From assembly GCF_012911925.1 (NCBI RefSeq), contig NZ_JAAXKY010000001.1:124001-188000 (forward strand): a stretch of 64,000 nt of DNA. The letters are read 5' to 3'. The position numbers and the translations under genes are program-made. Positions 53,684 through 63,539 of this stretch are shown here, one piece after another. Position 1 is the stretch's first letter; the number at the start of each line of letters is the position of its first letter. The DNA comes from Pseudonocardia xinjiangensis. Lineage in GTDB: Bacteria > Actinomycetota > Actinomycetes > Mycobacteriales > Pseudonocardiaceae. The notes under the pieces are model-generated. The model was given only the letters and a program-made list of their open reading frames with translations, searched no databases and was not told the DNA's origin.

Positions 53684-54640
53684 TCAGGAGCGGCGGTACG
53701 CACGCCGCCAGCCGGCCGGCGTCGTCCCGTACAACCGCCGGAACGCCCGTTCGAACGTACTGAGGTCGCGAAACCCGACGGCAGCCGCGACGCTCGATAT
53801 AGTGAGACGGTCGCACCTCGGGTCGGACAGCATCGCCTGGGCCGCGAGCAGCCGCTGCTCGCGAAGGTAGGCCCCCGGTGTGGTCCCGATTCGTTCGAAC
53901 ATGGTGTACGCATGGCGGATAGACACGTGGTGCCGCCGCGCCAGCTCCTCGACCCGCAGGTCCGGGTCGCCCAAGTGTTCGCGGACGTGGGTCCGCATCA
54001 TCTCGAGCAACACCCCCTCGGGACCGTCCCCGCCCGGCACGGAGGGGGTGACATCGCGCAGCGCCATGGTGAGCAGATCGATCGCGGCGTGCCCGGCGTC
54101 CTGCCGCTGCGGCGCGGTGAGATTGTTGGCAACCTCGAACAGCTGGCCGAGGTAGCCGGAGAGCATCTGCATGGCCGGCACCGCCGGGTCCACGCTGCGT
54201 GCACAGGCCTCGGTGATCTCGGCGGTGCGGAGCGGAAGCAGCTCGCGGGAGAAGCGCAAGCTCATGCGCCGAGTATTGGTCGCCGAGACCCGCTCATAGC
54301 GGCTACGCGCCTCGGCCAGAACTCCGATACCGGGCGCCAGCTCGGCGACGCGGTCGTGCTGGCGGACGCGGCCCCGGCCAGCCATGTATACGCAGAAGAC
54401 CACGAGGTTGTTGGCTGACGCTCTCGCTGCCATCCGATCGGTCCGGACGACCGACAGCGGTCCTCCCCAATGCGCGTGAGCGAGTGTCAGGTTCTCGCCC
54501 AGCTCGTGGAACGCCACTCGCCCGCGGCAGTCGGGACCCGTCCGGGCGATCACCGGAATACAGAACTCACCGGCGACGTGTTCCAACTCCTCACGGGAGA
54601 ACTCGTGACTCTTCACCGTCCCGATGGTAGCTTCGGCCAT
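53684..54640 (-). CDS. AraC-family transcriptional regulator
   Basis: Encodes 318 residues from the ATG at 54640, the first that gives a sensible N-terminus. The N-terminal ligand-binding domain has the AraC_binding_2-like pattern (FHELGENLTLAHAHWGGPLS), and the C-terminal double helix-turn-helix is LRVEELARRHHVSIRHAYTMF and FRDLSTFERAFRRLYGTTPAGW. Two truncated copies of its C-terminal part lie at 55545-55810 and 57105-57500. Probably controls an aromatic-acid catabolic operon. Flanked by terminators on both sides. Confidence 0.9.
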   Translation of the reverse strand: MAEATIGTVKSHEFSREELEHVAGEFCIPVIARTGPDCRGRVAFHELGENLTLAHAHWGGPLSVVRTDRMAARASANNLVVFCVYMAGRGRVRQHDRVAELAPGIGVLAEARSRYERVSATNTRRMSLRFSRELLPLRTAEITEACARSVDPAVPAMQMLSGYLGQLFEVANNLTAPQRQDAGHAAIDLLTMALRDVTPSVPGGDGPEGVLLEMMRTHVREHLGDPDLRVEELARRHHVSIRHAYTMFERIGTTPGAYLREQRLLAAQAMLSDPRCDRLTISSVAAAVGFRDLSTFERAFRRLYGTTPAGWRRAYRRS

Positions 54641-54810
54641 CAGCCCATTGGGAGGCCGTACTGGGCGTGCTTTTAGCACCGGGACGGCTACCGTCGTGAC
54701 GAGCAGGGCCAGGCCGCAGACGGACGGCGCAGGAGCGGCCGGAGTACGGACGGGCGACCTCCAGGGGTGGTGCCACGCCGCGACTGACTCCGCTCCCGCC
54801 AAACGTACGA

Positions 54811-54840
54811 GGACCCCCGACCGGGAGTGGTCGGGGGTCC
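54811..54840. terminator. Strong intrinsic terminator-like hairpin
   Basis: GGACCCCCGACC (54811-54822) and GGTCGGGGGTCC (54829-54840) form a perfect 12-bp stem with a 6-base loop. It lies upstream of the AraC gene. Confidence 0.82.
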
Positions 54841-54987
54841 TCTGCCGTTAAGGCGCTGCCGCGCCCGTGACCAAAAGCCGTGACCCCATAGACGGTGACC
54901 CCATGGACCGTGATGCAACTGCAGCTCCGGCGCATCCTCGGGCACATGCGGCTGAGACAGTCCCGGAGCATGTGAGTCGCGTACTCA

Positions 54988-55296
54988 CTAGGCAGAAGGC
55001 AGACGCCCCTTCACTGACCGCTTCTGAACACTCGGCTCTGGGGCCTTAGCACCCAACTCGCTCTGTATGAGAAGAGTGATCTTGTTGGACGCATCGACGA
55101 CCTCCTGCTCGGCAGCCTGGTCCGCAGGGTCGGCCTCGTCGTACTCCTGAAGTGCAGCTATGAGTCCGGAGGCCGCGTCGAGCACCTCGCGCGGCATCAC
55201 GAGCGTTACGCGCATCAACGCGTCCAATAGCCCGCGACCGCGGGCCCGTTCACGCAGGAGTGGCCTGGCGGGTGCGTGGCGCAGCTTCAAGACCAC
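54988..55296 (-). CDS. Hypothetical protein fragment
   Basis: The minus strand gives ALMRVTLVMPREVLDAASG, then LIAALQEYDEADPADQAAEQ and VVDASNKITLLIQSELGA, an amphipathic helical protein rich in Ala/Asp/Glu. I do not recognise the family. The N-terminal 20 residues of the frame look non-coding, so the true start is unclear and the gene may be 5'-truncated. Confidence 0.45.
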   Translation of the reverse strand: MVLKLRHAPARPLLRERARGRGLLDALMRVTLVMPREVLDAASGLIAALQEYDEADPADQAAEQEVVDASNKITLLIQSELGAKAPEPSVQKRSVKGRLPSA

Positions 55297-55550
55297 CGCA
55301 GGCGCTGTGCGGGGCGGGCATCTGATCCTGTACTCGGCAACAAGCCCCGAGGGGAGCGGCGCGTACCTCGGCTACCAGGACGCCTCGACCGACTCCTTCA
55401 TCAACGTCAGCGAAGACGGAACCTGAATCTGGAAGGCCCGTTCTCGGCATTCAGCGCGCCCGCCGGGCAAAGCTCCATGTTCATCGGGTTCGGGCAGTTG
55501 CCAGCGGCGTTCTCCGAGATAGTTGTCAACTACGGATTGACCATGGCTGA
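55280..55550 (+). pseudogene. Unidentified beta-rich protein fragment with frameshift
   Basis: The plus strand reads TTAGAVRGGHLILYSATSPE and YLGYQDASTDSFINVSEDGT, a stop, then in another frame NLEGPFSAFSAPAGQSSMFI and VVNYGLTMAD. The pieces are continuous in character and look like one strand-rich protein broken near 55425. Not recognised. Confidence 0.4.
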
Positions 55551-55810
55551 CCAGCGCGGAACCCGGCAGCGGCCGCGATGCCCGACATCCCGCGATGCGC
55601 GTGCCTCGGGTCGGATAGCATCACCTGTGCCGTGTGCAGCCGCTGCTTGAGAAGGTATGCGCCAGGCGTGATCCCGATCCGTGCGAACAGGCTGTACGCG
55701 TGGCGAACCGATACAGGGTGCCGCCGCGCGAGCTCCACGACGCAAGTGCGGCTCGGCCAGGTGTTCGCGCACGTGAGTCTGCATCGTGTCGATGCAGTAC
55801 CCGTTACCTT
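55545..55810 (-). pseudogene. AraC-family C-terminal fragment, copy 2
   Basis: The minus strand reads VELARRHPVSVRHAYSLF, RIGITPGAYLLKQRLHTAQV and MSGIAAAAGFR, matching residues about 235-300 of the intact AraC protein at 53684, then breaks. The upstream helix continues in another frame (MQTHVREHLAEPHL). Confidence 0.78.
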
Positions 55811-56053
55811 CTTGATCAAGCCCGGGTGAGGGCTTGCAGGCCGCCGGTCGCGGTATGACTCGTTGCCCCTGTCGCTTGCATGATCTGGAGGGTGTTGCCG
55901 CCGCGACCGGAGGGCGCCAACGACCGCTGATATAGACCTGACCCGCTCGTGGTCTGCTCGTAACGTGGCTGCCGGCGCGGGTGCTCGTGGTCGGCCTGCC
56001 GCGACGAGGAGGAAGCGGCGGATACCTGATCCTGATCACCACCCGAGTGGGTT

Positions 56054-56840
56054 TGCGGTGTTCTGCGGGCTGGATGTCGGCAAGTCCGAGCACCACGCCT
56101 GCGCGGTTGATGCCTCGGGGAAGCGGCTGCATGACAAGCCGCTGCCCACGACGAATCCGCGCTGCGCACCGTGCTGACCGGCCTATGATGGTTGTCGATC
56201 AGCCCGCGTCGATCGGTGCGCTCGCGGTCGCGGTCGCCCGCGATCTCGAGATCACGGTGGCCTATCTGCCCGGGCTGGCGATGCGTCGGATCGCTGACCT
56301 GCACCCCGGCCAGTCCAAGACCGATGCCCGCGACGCGCGTCATCGCCGAAGCCGCCCGCACGATGCCGCACACGCTGCGCCGGGTCGGCACCGACGACGA
56401 GACCCTCACCGAACTCAGCGTGTTGGCCGGCTACGACGACGATCTCGCCGGGCAATCGACCAGGCTCACGAACCGGCTGCGCGACGCCCTGCTCCACGTC
56501 CACCCGGCACTGGAACGCCTGCTCGGTGCCCCTCTCGACCGCGGCGGGGTCCTCAATCTGCTCACCGCCGCGTCGAACATCCGGCAGGGTGGGCCCGCGC
56601 AGGCGCGTGACATGCAGGCCGCAGCCGAGAAGGCTGGCAACATTCCGGGGATCCTGCGGCCGATCTGGGCTATGACTGGGCATGTGCTCCTCGCCGCGGC
56701 CACGGAGTTGGCCAACGGGCGCCGGCTTCCGATTGAGGTGCGGCGTGCCGCGCTGCACAGATGGTCTGGGCGATCGAAGAGGCCGCGCTATGGCGATAGC
56801 TCGAGGTGCTCGGGCCCCGGTGGAAGCCCCGGGGCCTGAG
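56054..56840 (+). pseudogene. IS110-family transposase, inactivated
   Basis: Plus-strand pieces: VFCGLDVGKSEHHACAVDAS (DEDD motif region), VVDQPASIGALAVAVARDLEITVAYLPGLAMRRIAD read in segments, GQSKTDARDARV, and after a frame change LLTAASNIRQGGPAQARDMQ. The C-terminal serine-containing domain is missing. Two or more frame changes; not functional. Confidence 0.83.
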
Positions 56841-57104
56841 ATGGTCAGCGTTGGACGTCGAGCCCGCCGCGTGAGGTGGCGGCGGCCTGACCGTGCCGTA
56901 CCGGGTGTACCGCCGTGACGAGCGGGGGCCGGGACGCGTGCACGTCCCGGCCCCACCCCCCTCGGGCCAGGGATCAAACATCGACGCGGCCCCCAACCCC
57001 GTTCGCGTCTGCTTGTCCCATTGGCTGTGCATACAGTTGACCAACCAGGACCTTCGATGTGTACGGCCATTCCTGCTCGGCACCATGCGTTTCCTGCAGC
57101 ACGG
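56841..57104. other. Intergenic region with strong hairpins
   Basis: Contains the hairpin at 56926-56955 and, at 56809-56840, a GGGCCCCGG/CCGGGGCCTG stem overlapping the end of the IS110 remnant. No gene recognised. Confidence 0.45.
56926..56955. terminator. 12-bp GC hairpin
   Basis: GGGGCCGGGACG and CGTCCCGGCCCC pair perfectly around a short loop. No gene end is adjacent except the IS110 remnant, so it may be part of that element or a terminator for lost genes. Confidence 0.6.
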
Positions 57105-57500
57105 TCACGGGAGCAGTCCGGAGCGAAGGTGCTCACGCCGCCAACCGGCCAGCGTCGTCCCGTCCTGCCGCCGGAACGTCCGTTCGAACGTCCTGAGGTC
57201 GCGGAACCCGACGGCCGTCGCGATGTCCGACATCCTGCGCCAGCCGTGCCTCGGGTCGGACAACACGGCCTGTGCCGCGAGCAGCCGCTGCTCGCGCAGG
57301 TACGCACCCGGCGTGGTTCCGATCCGTTCGAACAGGATGTACGCGTGGCGGACCGATACATGGTGCCGCCGCGCCAGCTCCTCGACCCGCAGGTCCGGGT
57401 CGGGCAGGTGTTCGCGGTCGTGCGTCCGCATCATGTCGAGCAGTACGTCCTCGGGGCCGGCCCCGTACGGCACGAAGGGGGTGACGTCCCGCAGCACCAT
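57105..57500 (-). pseudogene. AraC-family C-terminal fragment, copy 3
   Basis: The minus strand reads LRVEELARRHHVSVRHAYIL, FERIGTTPGAYLREQRLLAA and FRDLRTFERTFRRQDGTTLAG, then the stop. This equals the last 130 residues of the intact regulator at 53684, with over eight in ten identical by eye. The N-terminal ligand domain is missing; upstream the frame is lost near 57520. Confidence 0.82.
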
Positions 57501-57789
57501 CGCGAGCAGATCGATAGAGGCCCGCCCGCATGGCGTCGTCCGACCGGGCCGATGCTGGCGAGCAGGACTGCGGCACCGCCTGCGCGGACGGGGGACGGCA
57601 GCCCCGATGGCACCTTCGAAAGCGTACCGGCCCGGCCGGTCACGCGTGGCAGGTCGACGACACCGACCGCACCGGAGCGCTCGGTCGCGCTGGCGTCGCC
57701 CCCGCGGGGGCGCGTTCGTGCTGGAGACGCCGCTGCCCTACCTCGAACTCGAGCGAGGCCTCGAGGACGCCGACCGTTCGCGTCCGCAT

Positions 57790-58500
57790 CCGACGCGGAT
57801 GCCCCTGGCGGCCGACGCCGGCTACTGGGCCACCGGCAGTTCGCTGCAACGGACCACGGCTATCACGAGCTGCTCACCTGGATGCGCAAGCACGGCCAGC
57901 GCGCCGCTATCGGAGTCGAGAGCACCGGCTCCTTCGGAGCGGCGCTGACCCGGACCCTGACCGCCGCTGGAGAACGAGTAATCGAGGTCAACCGCCCGAA
58001 TCGACTGGCCAGACACATGGACGGCAAGTCCGACCGACTCGGCTCCGAACAGATCGCCCGCGCCGTCCTCGGGCGCACCTGCACCGCAGTGGCGAAGGCC
58101 AAGTCCGGGCTGGTCGAGGTCATCCGCACGCTGCGGGTCACCCGAGCCAGCGCGGTCAAGGCGCGGACTCAGGCGTTCAACACGCGCTGGGGCATCATGA
58201 TCGGCACCCTGTCACCGCTGCGTGACGAGTAGGTCGTGCTGAGCAAGCGCACCCTGGTGAACCGGTGCCTACGGTTGCGCCCCGAGACCGAAGACCTGCT
58301 TCCGCTGGCCGATGATTCCCACCGGCTGCTGACTAGACCTCACTACGCGCTCGCGCATGACGCTGGAAGGCACGCGGTGACGAGGTCAAGGCGTTGACCG
58401 GCAGATCGAGGCGCTGGTGCGCGCTGCAGCTCCAGTCCTGGTCGAGCTGCATGGAGTCGGGGTGGAACCCGGCACTGGGCGCGAACCGGCAACTGCCCTT
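57790..58500 (+). pseudogene. IS110-family transposase remnant, second type
   Basis: Plus-strand frame: FAATDHGYHELLTWMRKHGQ, RAAIGVESTGSFGAALTRTL, RVIEVNRPNRLARHMDGKSD, VEVIRTLRVTRASAVKARTQ, then a TAG at 58230 and, beyond it, VVLSKRTLVNRCLRLRPETE. A later frame change leads to ALDRQIEALVRAAAPVLVEL. It is a different IS110 subgroup from the copies at 8770 and 56054, missing its N-terminus and C-terminus. Confidence 0.8.
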
Positions 58501-58563
58501 CACCCGTGAAGCAACGTCGGACCCGACCGCAACCGAGGCGACGTGAACAAGGAGGCGACACCG

Positions 58564-59573
58564 ATGATGAGGACGATCGCTGTCGAGGAGGCATTCAGTC
58601 TCCCGCAGTTGGCCACTCGGGTGGCCCCGTGGGGCGGCAAGTCCGTGCTGCGGCCCGACCGGGCCGCCGAGTGGGCAAGGCGACTGCCCGATTTCGACGA
58701 GCTCCGGCTGGCCGAGATGGACGCGCATGGCGTTGACGTCGCGGTGCTGTCGCTGACAGCACCCGGGATCCAGGTCCAGCCCGACACCGCCGTGGCCGTG
58801 ACCGACGCCGCGATCGCCAACGACGCCCTGGCCGAGATCGTGGCCAGGCAACCAGACCGCTATGCGGGCCTGGCCGCGCTGCCGCTGCAGAACCCGGACG
58901 CCGCGGCGGACGAGCTGGACGGGCGGTCCGCACGCTGGGGTTCAACGGTGCCCTGGTGAACGGCCCGACGCTCGGGCAGTACTTGGACGAACCCCGGTTC
59001 CGAGGGGTGTGGGCGGCGTTGGAGGACCTCGGTGTCCCGCTCTACCTGTACCCGACGTCCGCGCCGGCCGGGGAGTGGCACGTCCTCGGCGGGCGACCCG
59101 AGCTGGCCGGGCCGTCGTTCAGCTGGGCCGCCGAGACCGGAGCCCATGCCATGCGGATCATCTACGGCGGTGTGTCCGACGACCATCCAGGCCTCACGCT
59201 CGTCCTCGGACACATGGGCGAGTTCCTGCCGTTCCAGCTTTCCCGTCTGGACGCCCGGCACGCTGACATCAGTCCTCTCCGCTCGCTCGCCAAGCTGCCG
59301 TCGGAGTACATACGGCAGAACGTGATGATCACGACGAGCGGCGTGTGTTCGCATGCGTCGTTACTGGGTGCTGTGCTGGAGATGGGCGCCGACCGGGTGG
59401 TGTTCGCTGTCGACTACCCCTACGAGTCGACCGCCGACGCTGTCCGGTTCCTCCGATCGGCCCCGTTCACCGAAACCGACCTAGCTCGAATCGCGCACCG
59501 CAACGCCGAGCGTGTGTTCAAGCTCGACCCGGTTCCCACCAACCGACGGACCTCCACGCGAGGAGGATCGTGA
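58564..59573 (+). pseudogene. Amidohydrolase-family decarboxylase (gamma-resorcylate type), single frameshift
   Basis: ATG 58564 follows AAGGAGG by 8 bases. The first frame reads RTIAVEEAFSLPQLA and PDFDELRLAEMDAHGVDVAV up to DELD near 58920; the second frame continues GPTLGQYLDEPRFRGVWAAL, LVLGHMGEFLPFQLSRLDAR and VVFAVDYPYESTADAVRFL. Restoring one base near 58921 rejoins DELDRAVRTLGFNGALV, so one deletion (or a sequencing error) splits an otherwise full-length ACMSD-type decarboxylase. Metal ligands Glu, His and Asp are present. Such enzymes convert gamma-resorcylate to resorcinol or related hydroxybenzoates. Confidence 0.85.
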
Positions 59574-59997
59574 CAGCGGTCACGTTCGGCCCGGCTACGT
59601 CGCAGACCCCCGACCGCCGGACAACGTCGTAGGGAATCTGCTCCTCGTGCTCGACGCGCTGCTTCCGTCGAATGGTGCCGGGGGTCACAGCTCCATGCTT
59701 GACGTCACTGTCAAGTTTACAACCTCGCATACTTTGACCGCATCGTCAAACAAGGCTGGCTCTCGTCGGTGGTCGAAAACGACAATCCGATGAAATCAGG
59801 GACGCCGGCTGAAATACCGCACCAAAACGGCCACAGCGCTTGCCCATCCGCTCATCGATCGCCGCCAGCCGATCGGTGATCGGAAGGAGCCGAGCTCGCC
59901 TACCACGACCAGATTGCGCCACTCCTGCGTGACGGTGTGTTCTTCGCCCACCCGGGAAGCCCGTGGCAGCGCGAGACACGGGACACTGTGAGTGTGG
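59574..59997. other. Intergenic stretch between decarboxylase and RepSA remnant
   Basis: About 425 bp. No gene, tRNA or IS end was recognised. Confidence 0.4.
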
Positions 59998-60290
59998 GTG
60001 GCCCGGTTTGTTGATCGACCGGGCTGGCGTCGGCAACTCGAGGTGACTTCCGGGGCGCACAGCTCGACCTGCGTCCGCGGTCACCCCCACACCCACACGT
60101 CGCCTCGAGAACGACGAGTCGCGGTCACCGACACCGCGCTGGCGGGCTACATCGCCAAATACGGCACCAAGCACCGGCATCACCAACGGTGCCGACCGCC
60201 CCATCCGCGACATCACCCACATCGAACACCTCGATCTCACCCATCGCCGGCCCATGATCGAACCGCGTGGGAGCTCGGCGGCCTGTGGTC
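59998..60290 (+). pseudogene. RepSA-type replication initiator fragment
   Basis: Plus-strand pieces: AVTDTALAGYIAKYGTK, then in a shifted frame ITNGADRPIRDITHIEHLDL and the end of a HRRMIETAWELGG-like motif. This is the signature region of the rolling-circle replication initiator of actinomycete integrative and conjugative elements. It is frameshifted and short. Confidence 0.72.
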
Positions 60291-60497
60291 GTCGCGGACG
60301 TCCATTCCATCCGAAGTGCGGCGGTTCCGGAGCAGCAGAAGAAGCTCGCCGCAGAGCGCACGAACCTCGGTGTCCGCGACGGCGGAAGCCGGCCCATGAC
60401 CGAACGTCGGCTCGTCCGGCCCGAGCCCGGTCACCGGCGGTAGCCGGTCTCGGTTCCCGAGCGCGAGCATGCACAGAGTCTGAGTCCAAGCCCTTGG

Positions 60498-60860
60498 TCA
60501 TGCTCCGCGGTCGGCAGCCCCGGTGGCGACTTCGGCGCTGAGCATCCAGGCCTGCTTCTCAAGGGCGTTGATCAGCGCGTGGAGCAGGTCGCTGGTGGAG
60601 GGATCTTCCTGATCGACGGCGGCGTGGACGGCGCGGAGCGTCGCGACGGTCGCGCGGATTCGGGCCGTGATCAGCCGTGCGACCTTCCGGGTGTCCTGCT
60701 CGCCGGGTGGAAAGGCCGGCAGGCTGGTGCCGGCAGCGACGGTGTCCGAGCGTCCGTCCGCGGGGAAGGCTAGAGCGCGCATCCGTTCGGCGATGGTGTC
60801 AGCACCGTCGCGGGCGATGATGACGATCTCGTCGAGTTGTTGCCGGGCCCGCGGCGAGGA
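60498..60860 (-). pseudogene. Dps-like protein, 5'-truncated
   Basis: The minus strand reads RARQQLDEIVIIARDGADTI, then ARIRATVATLRAVHAAVDQE and DPSTSDLLHALINALEKQAWML, the last two helices of a Dps/ferritin-like DNA-protection protein with the ferroxidase-site Asp/Glu of helix 2 missing. The 5' half is lost at about 60865, where the frame of the next gene begins. It keeps its own stop at 60498. Confidence 0.75.
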
Positions 60861-61111
60861 GAATTATTGAAGATCACCTTCGTTACCCGTAGCAGCCGCT
60901 TCTTGCCGACGGGATTGACCAGTTCGATGAGGTCACCCTCATCCACGTCGCTGTTCGGGCGCAACGTGATCTTATCGTCGTCGCGGATCTGGGCCGAGTC
61001 GAACTCGACCCGCTCCTCGCCCTCGGGTGTCTCTCGGATGCGCACGACCTTCTCGGTGAAGAGGATCAAGGGTTCGTCCTGGCTCGTGTCGTCAAAGGGG
61101 AACAACACCAT
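60770..61111 (-). CDS. Small acidic element protein, C-terminus altered by the junction
   Basis: Begins LFPFDDTSQDEPLILFTEKV and continues ETPEGEERVEFDSAQIRDDD, KITLRPNSDVDEGDLIELVN, GKKRLLRVTKVIFNNS. I do not recognise the family; the alternating hydrophobic/charged pattern suggests a beta-barrel. After NNS the frame runs into dps sequence in the wrong frame, so the original C-terminus was replaced. ATG 61111, or GTG 61108. Confidence 0.55.
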   Translation of the reverse strand: MVLFPFDDTSQDEPLILFTEKVVRIRETPEGEERVEFDSAQIRDDDKITLRPNSDVDEGDLIELVNPVGKKRLLRVTKVIFNNSPRRGPGNNSTRSSSSPATVLTPSPNGCAL

Positions 61112-61856
61112 CGTGGCAGAGCAGTCGCCGAACCCCGCAGTGCCATCGCCGACCACGAGCACGGCCACCAGGCGCCCGCCTGGGAAACCGCCGTGCACGT
61201 GACGCTCTGCCCGACGAGCGCTCGGTCGTCCGCTGCGGTGCAGACGCTCGGAAGATAAGCGGTCCAGGACGGAGCGCCGGGACGCTCGCTTGCCTGCCGC
61301 GCAGACCGGGAACCAACTGCGTGATCGGCCGCCGCGGAACCGGCTGAGCAGGCCGTCCATGATCGCCGTGAGGTGTCGGGGAAGACGCGCTAGCGGTCGA
61401 GCTGAGCAGTGTCGCGACCTCTCGACGGCTCGGTGACGCGGTGCGGCCGCTTGGTCCCGGCTGGGTCGAACTGGAGCTGGCCAGCGCGGCCCGGCTATCG
61501 CGGCCGGGTTCACACCGGCCTCGCTCGAACGTAAGCGCATCGCACCGGAACGCCCCCGTTCCGGCTCTGCCCCTACAGGGACAAGAAGCATCGCTTCTTG
61601 CATATCTCGCTGCTGCTCCCAACCACGGACCTGCCCATCCGTCTCCGCGCTCGAAGCCGTTGACCCGATTCAGATCTTTTCGGCGCGCCGCCACCTGGCC
61701 CTGGAACACCAGTACTGCTGGCGAGTGGTCACGACAGCGACCACGGCCCCTGCCAGCAGCGGTGCGCTTCGAAGGAGCTCTGTAAGCGGGGTCGGGACAG
61801 ACAGCATGTCGCGAGCGCGGGTCCCGCTGGGAGTGGTGGCGGGACCCGCAGCCGGC
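61112..61856. other. Stretch without recognisable genes
   Basis: About 745 bp of GC-rich DNA with long but unconvincing frames on both strands; none shows a known domain or a good ribosome site. Confidence 0.4.
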
Positions 61857-62072
61857 TCAGCTCGGGCGGAGTTCGGTAGCGAGCTGCGCGAGTTCCTGGA
61901 GGGTGTGCTGCAGGAGTGTGGCCAGTGACGCGACGGCATCCAGGGCGAGTGTGGGCTCGCCGCAGAGGGCGGCGCCCTGGATTTCGCTGCGTGCCTGGCA
62001 GACCTGGGCCTCGAGTGCGGTGAGGCGGGTCGCGCGGGTGTCGGACTCGGTGATCTCGTGGGTGGTGGTCAT
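61857..62072 (-). CDS. Small hypothetical protein of 71 residues
   Basis: A helical peptide (TRLTALEAQVCQARSEIQGA, then LATLLQHTLQELAQLATELR), with GGAGG six bases before the ATG at 62072. The amphipathic repeats suggest a coiled coil. No family recognised. It lies about 490 bp downstream, in transcription order, of the primase-polymerase gene, in what looks like an element backbone. Confidence 0.65.
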   Translation of the reverse strand: MTTTHEITESDTRATRLTALEAQVCQARSEIQGAALCGEPTLALDAVASLATLLQHTLQELAQLATELRPS

Positions 62073-62561
62073 GAGGGCCTCCGGTGCTCGGCGTCGGGGG
62101 AACGCGGCACTGCCTCAGCGCGCCGGGGTGGGGGTCCCGCAGGGGCGGCGAGGGTTCTGGCTCGCCCATCCCGGTGCGATCGCCGACCTCAACCGCCGGC
62201 CGACGTCGAGGCGTGCGGGCGATCTCGGCGGGATCGGTGGGCCAGGTTCATCGCCGCTTGCCCCGCCCCGGTGTGCTGACCTCCGGGCGATCCACCCGGA
62301 GCTGTGCACCGGAGGCCCGACCCGTCACACGACCGCCACCCATCCGATACCCGGCCACCTTCCGCGTTCACCGACCACGAAATGTCCACGCGGCACTCGA
62401 GGCCGACCACGGCGCGACCACACGATCTCCACCGGCCCGGCGACCTGGGTAGCCCCTTGGGGAGCCCAGCGACCGAGCACTGGAGTGGCAGGGGGCAGAA
62501 CTGCTGGACACTCGAACTTCTTGGCCCGGGCGCCGGAACGGACCGAATGTCGGTCCTCGGC
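62073..62561. other. Intergenic stretch inside the element
   Basis: About 490 bp without a recognisable gene. Possibly holds control or replication-origin sequences of the element, but no iterons or palindromes stood out. Confidence 0.35.
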
Positions 62562-63539
62562 TCAGTTGGTCGAGTTCGCTGGATGGATCGGGTTCGAGGT
62601 GTTCTCGACCGATCGTGGGAGTCGGGCGCCGTAGGTGAGGCCGTCGGTGATGTCGCGCTCGACGTGTGCGGCGGTGTAGCCCGCGACCCCGACGAACTGC
62701 CCGGCGGCTTCGGTCAGCGCCGTTCGTGCCTCGGTCTCGGCCAAGGCGCCGCTTCCTACCCAGTGCCCGAGGCGGCGCGCTGCCCGCAGCAGCGTGATGT
62801 GCCGCTCCCCCACACCTGCCGCAGTGACGGCGGCGAGCTCTCCGGTGACGACGGCCCGTAGGTACGCCGCGGCGCGGCTGCCAGACGCCGGCGTCCGCGT
62901 GCCGACAGTGATTGACGGTGGCTGCGGAGACAGGACGGTGACAAGCCAGTCGGGAAAGGGCGCGATCGGGTATCGGCGAACCGAGCGATAGGAGCCCTCC
63001 CGGGAGACGGACCCCGAACCGAGTACATAACCGCCGTGGCCGCGGGTGTCCACACACCACCCGAGGCCACGGCCAGCCGCGCCTTGGGTGTTACGCAGCT
63101 CGACTCCCGCGGGCTGCCGGAAGTACCAATGCGTCCCGCCCGCTGGCGTGGCAACGACCAGGGTCCGCGGTGGCCAGGGCTCGCCGGCTCCGGCTGCGAG
63201 CCGCGCCAGTACGTCGAACCCGCCACGGACGCCGGGCGACTCGGGTGGTGGGTAGCCGTGCGCGAGGTCGAGGTCGAGGACGACCAGGCCGCTCTTTCCG
63301 GTGGCGATACCGATGTTGTAGGGCCGGTGAGCCCACCAGCCCTTGATCTGCTCGAGGTCGCGGGTAGCGGTGGCCTCCCAGTCCTTCACGGCGGGGAGCT
63401 TGCTGCGCGGGTGCACCGGGAACACGTACCGGCCGGCCTCGGCCCCCGCCGCGGCCACGCGGCCCAGCCGCGTACCCGTCGTCTTCGACAGCCCGGATCC
63501 GGGTTGCGGGTTGGTGCGGGGGTCGGGCGTGGTGGTCAT
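62562..63539 (-). CDS. Bifunctional DNA primase/polymerase (Prim-Pol) of an integrative element
   Basis: Encodes 325 residues. The N-terminal half is a Prim-Pol domain: FPVHPRSKLPAVKDWEATAT, HRPYNIGIATGKSGLVVLDLDL with the catalytic DxD, and GGTHWYFRQP with the conserved His/Trp. It then has DTRGHGGYVLGSGSVS. Such enzymes start replication of actinomycete integrative elements. Start ATG 63539. The gene is intact, in contrast to the RepSA fragment about 2.3 kb downstream. Confidence 0.85.
   Translation of the reverse strand: MTTTPDPRTNPQPGSGLSKTTGTRLGRVAAAGAEAGRYVFPVHPRSKLPAVKDWEATATRDLEQIKGWWAHRPYNIGIATGKSGLVVLDLDLAHGYPPPESPGVRGGFDVLARLAAGAGEPWPPRTLVVATPAGGTHWYFRQPAGVELRNTQGAAGRGLGWCVDTRGHGGYVLGSGSVSREGSYRSVRRYPIAPFPDWLVTVLSPQPPSITVGTRTPASGSRAAAYLRAVVTGELAAVTAAGVGERHITLLRAARRLGHWVGSGALAETEARTALTEAAGQFVGVAGYTAAHVERDITDGLTYGARLPRSVENTSNPIHPANSTN

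Noticed and set aside
59746-60501. 251-codon minus-strand frame
   Set aside because: It is the antisense of the RepSA remnant, with Arg/Gly/Pro-rich composition and no ribosome site.
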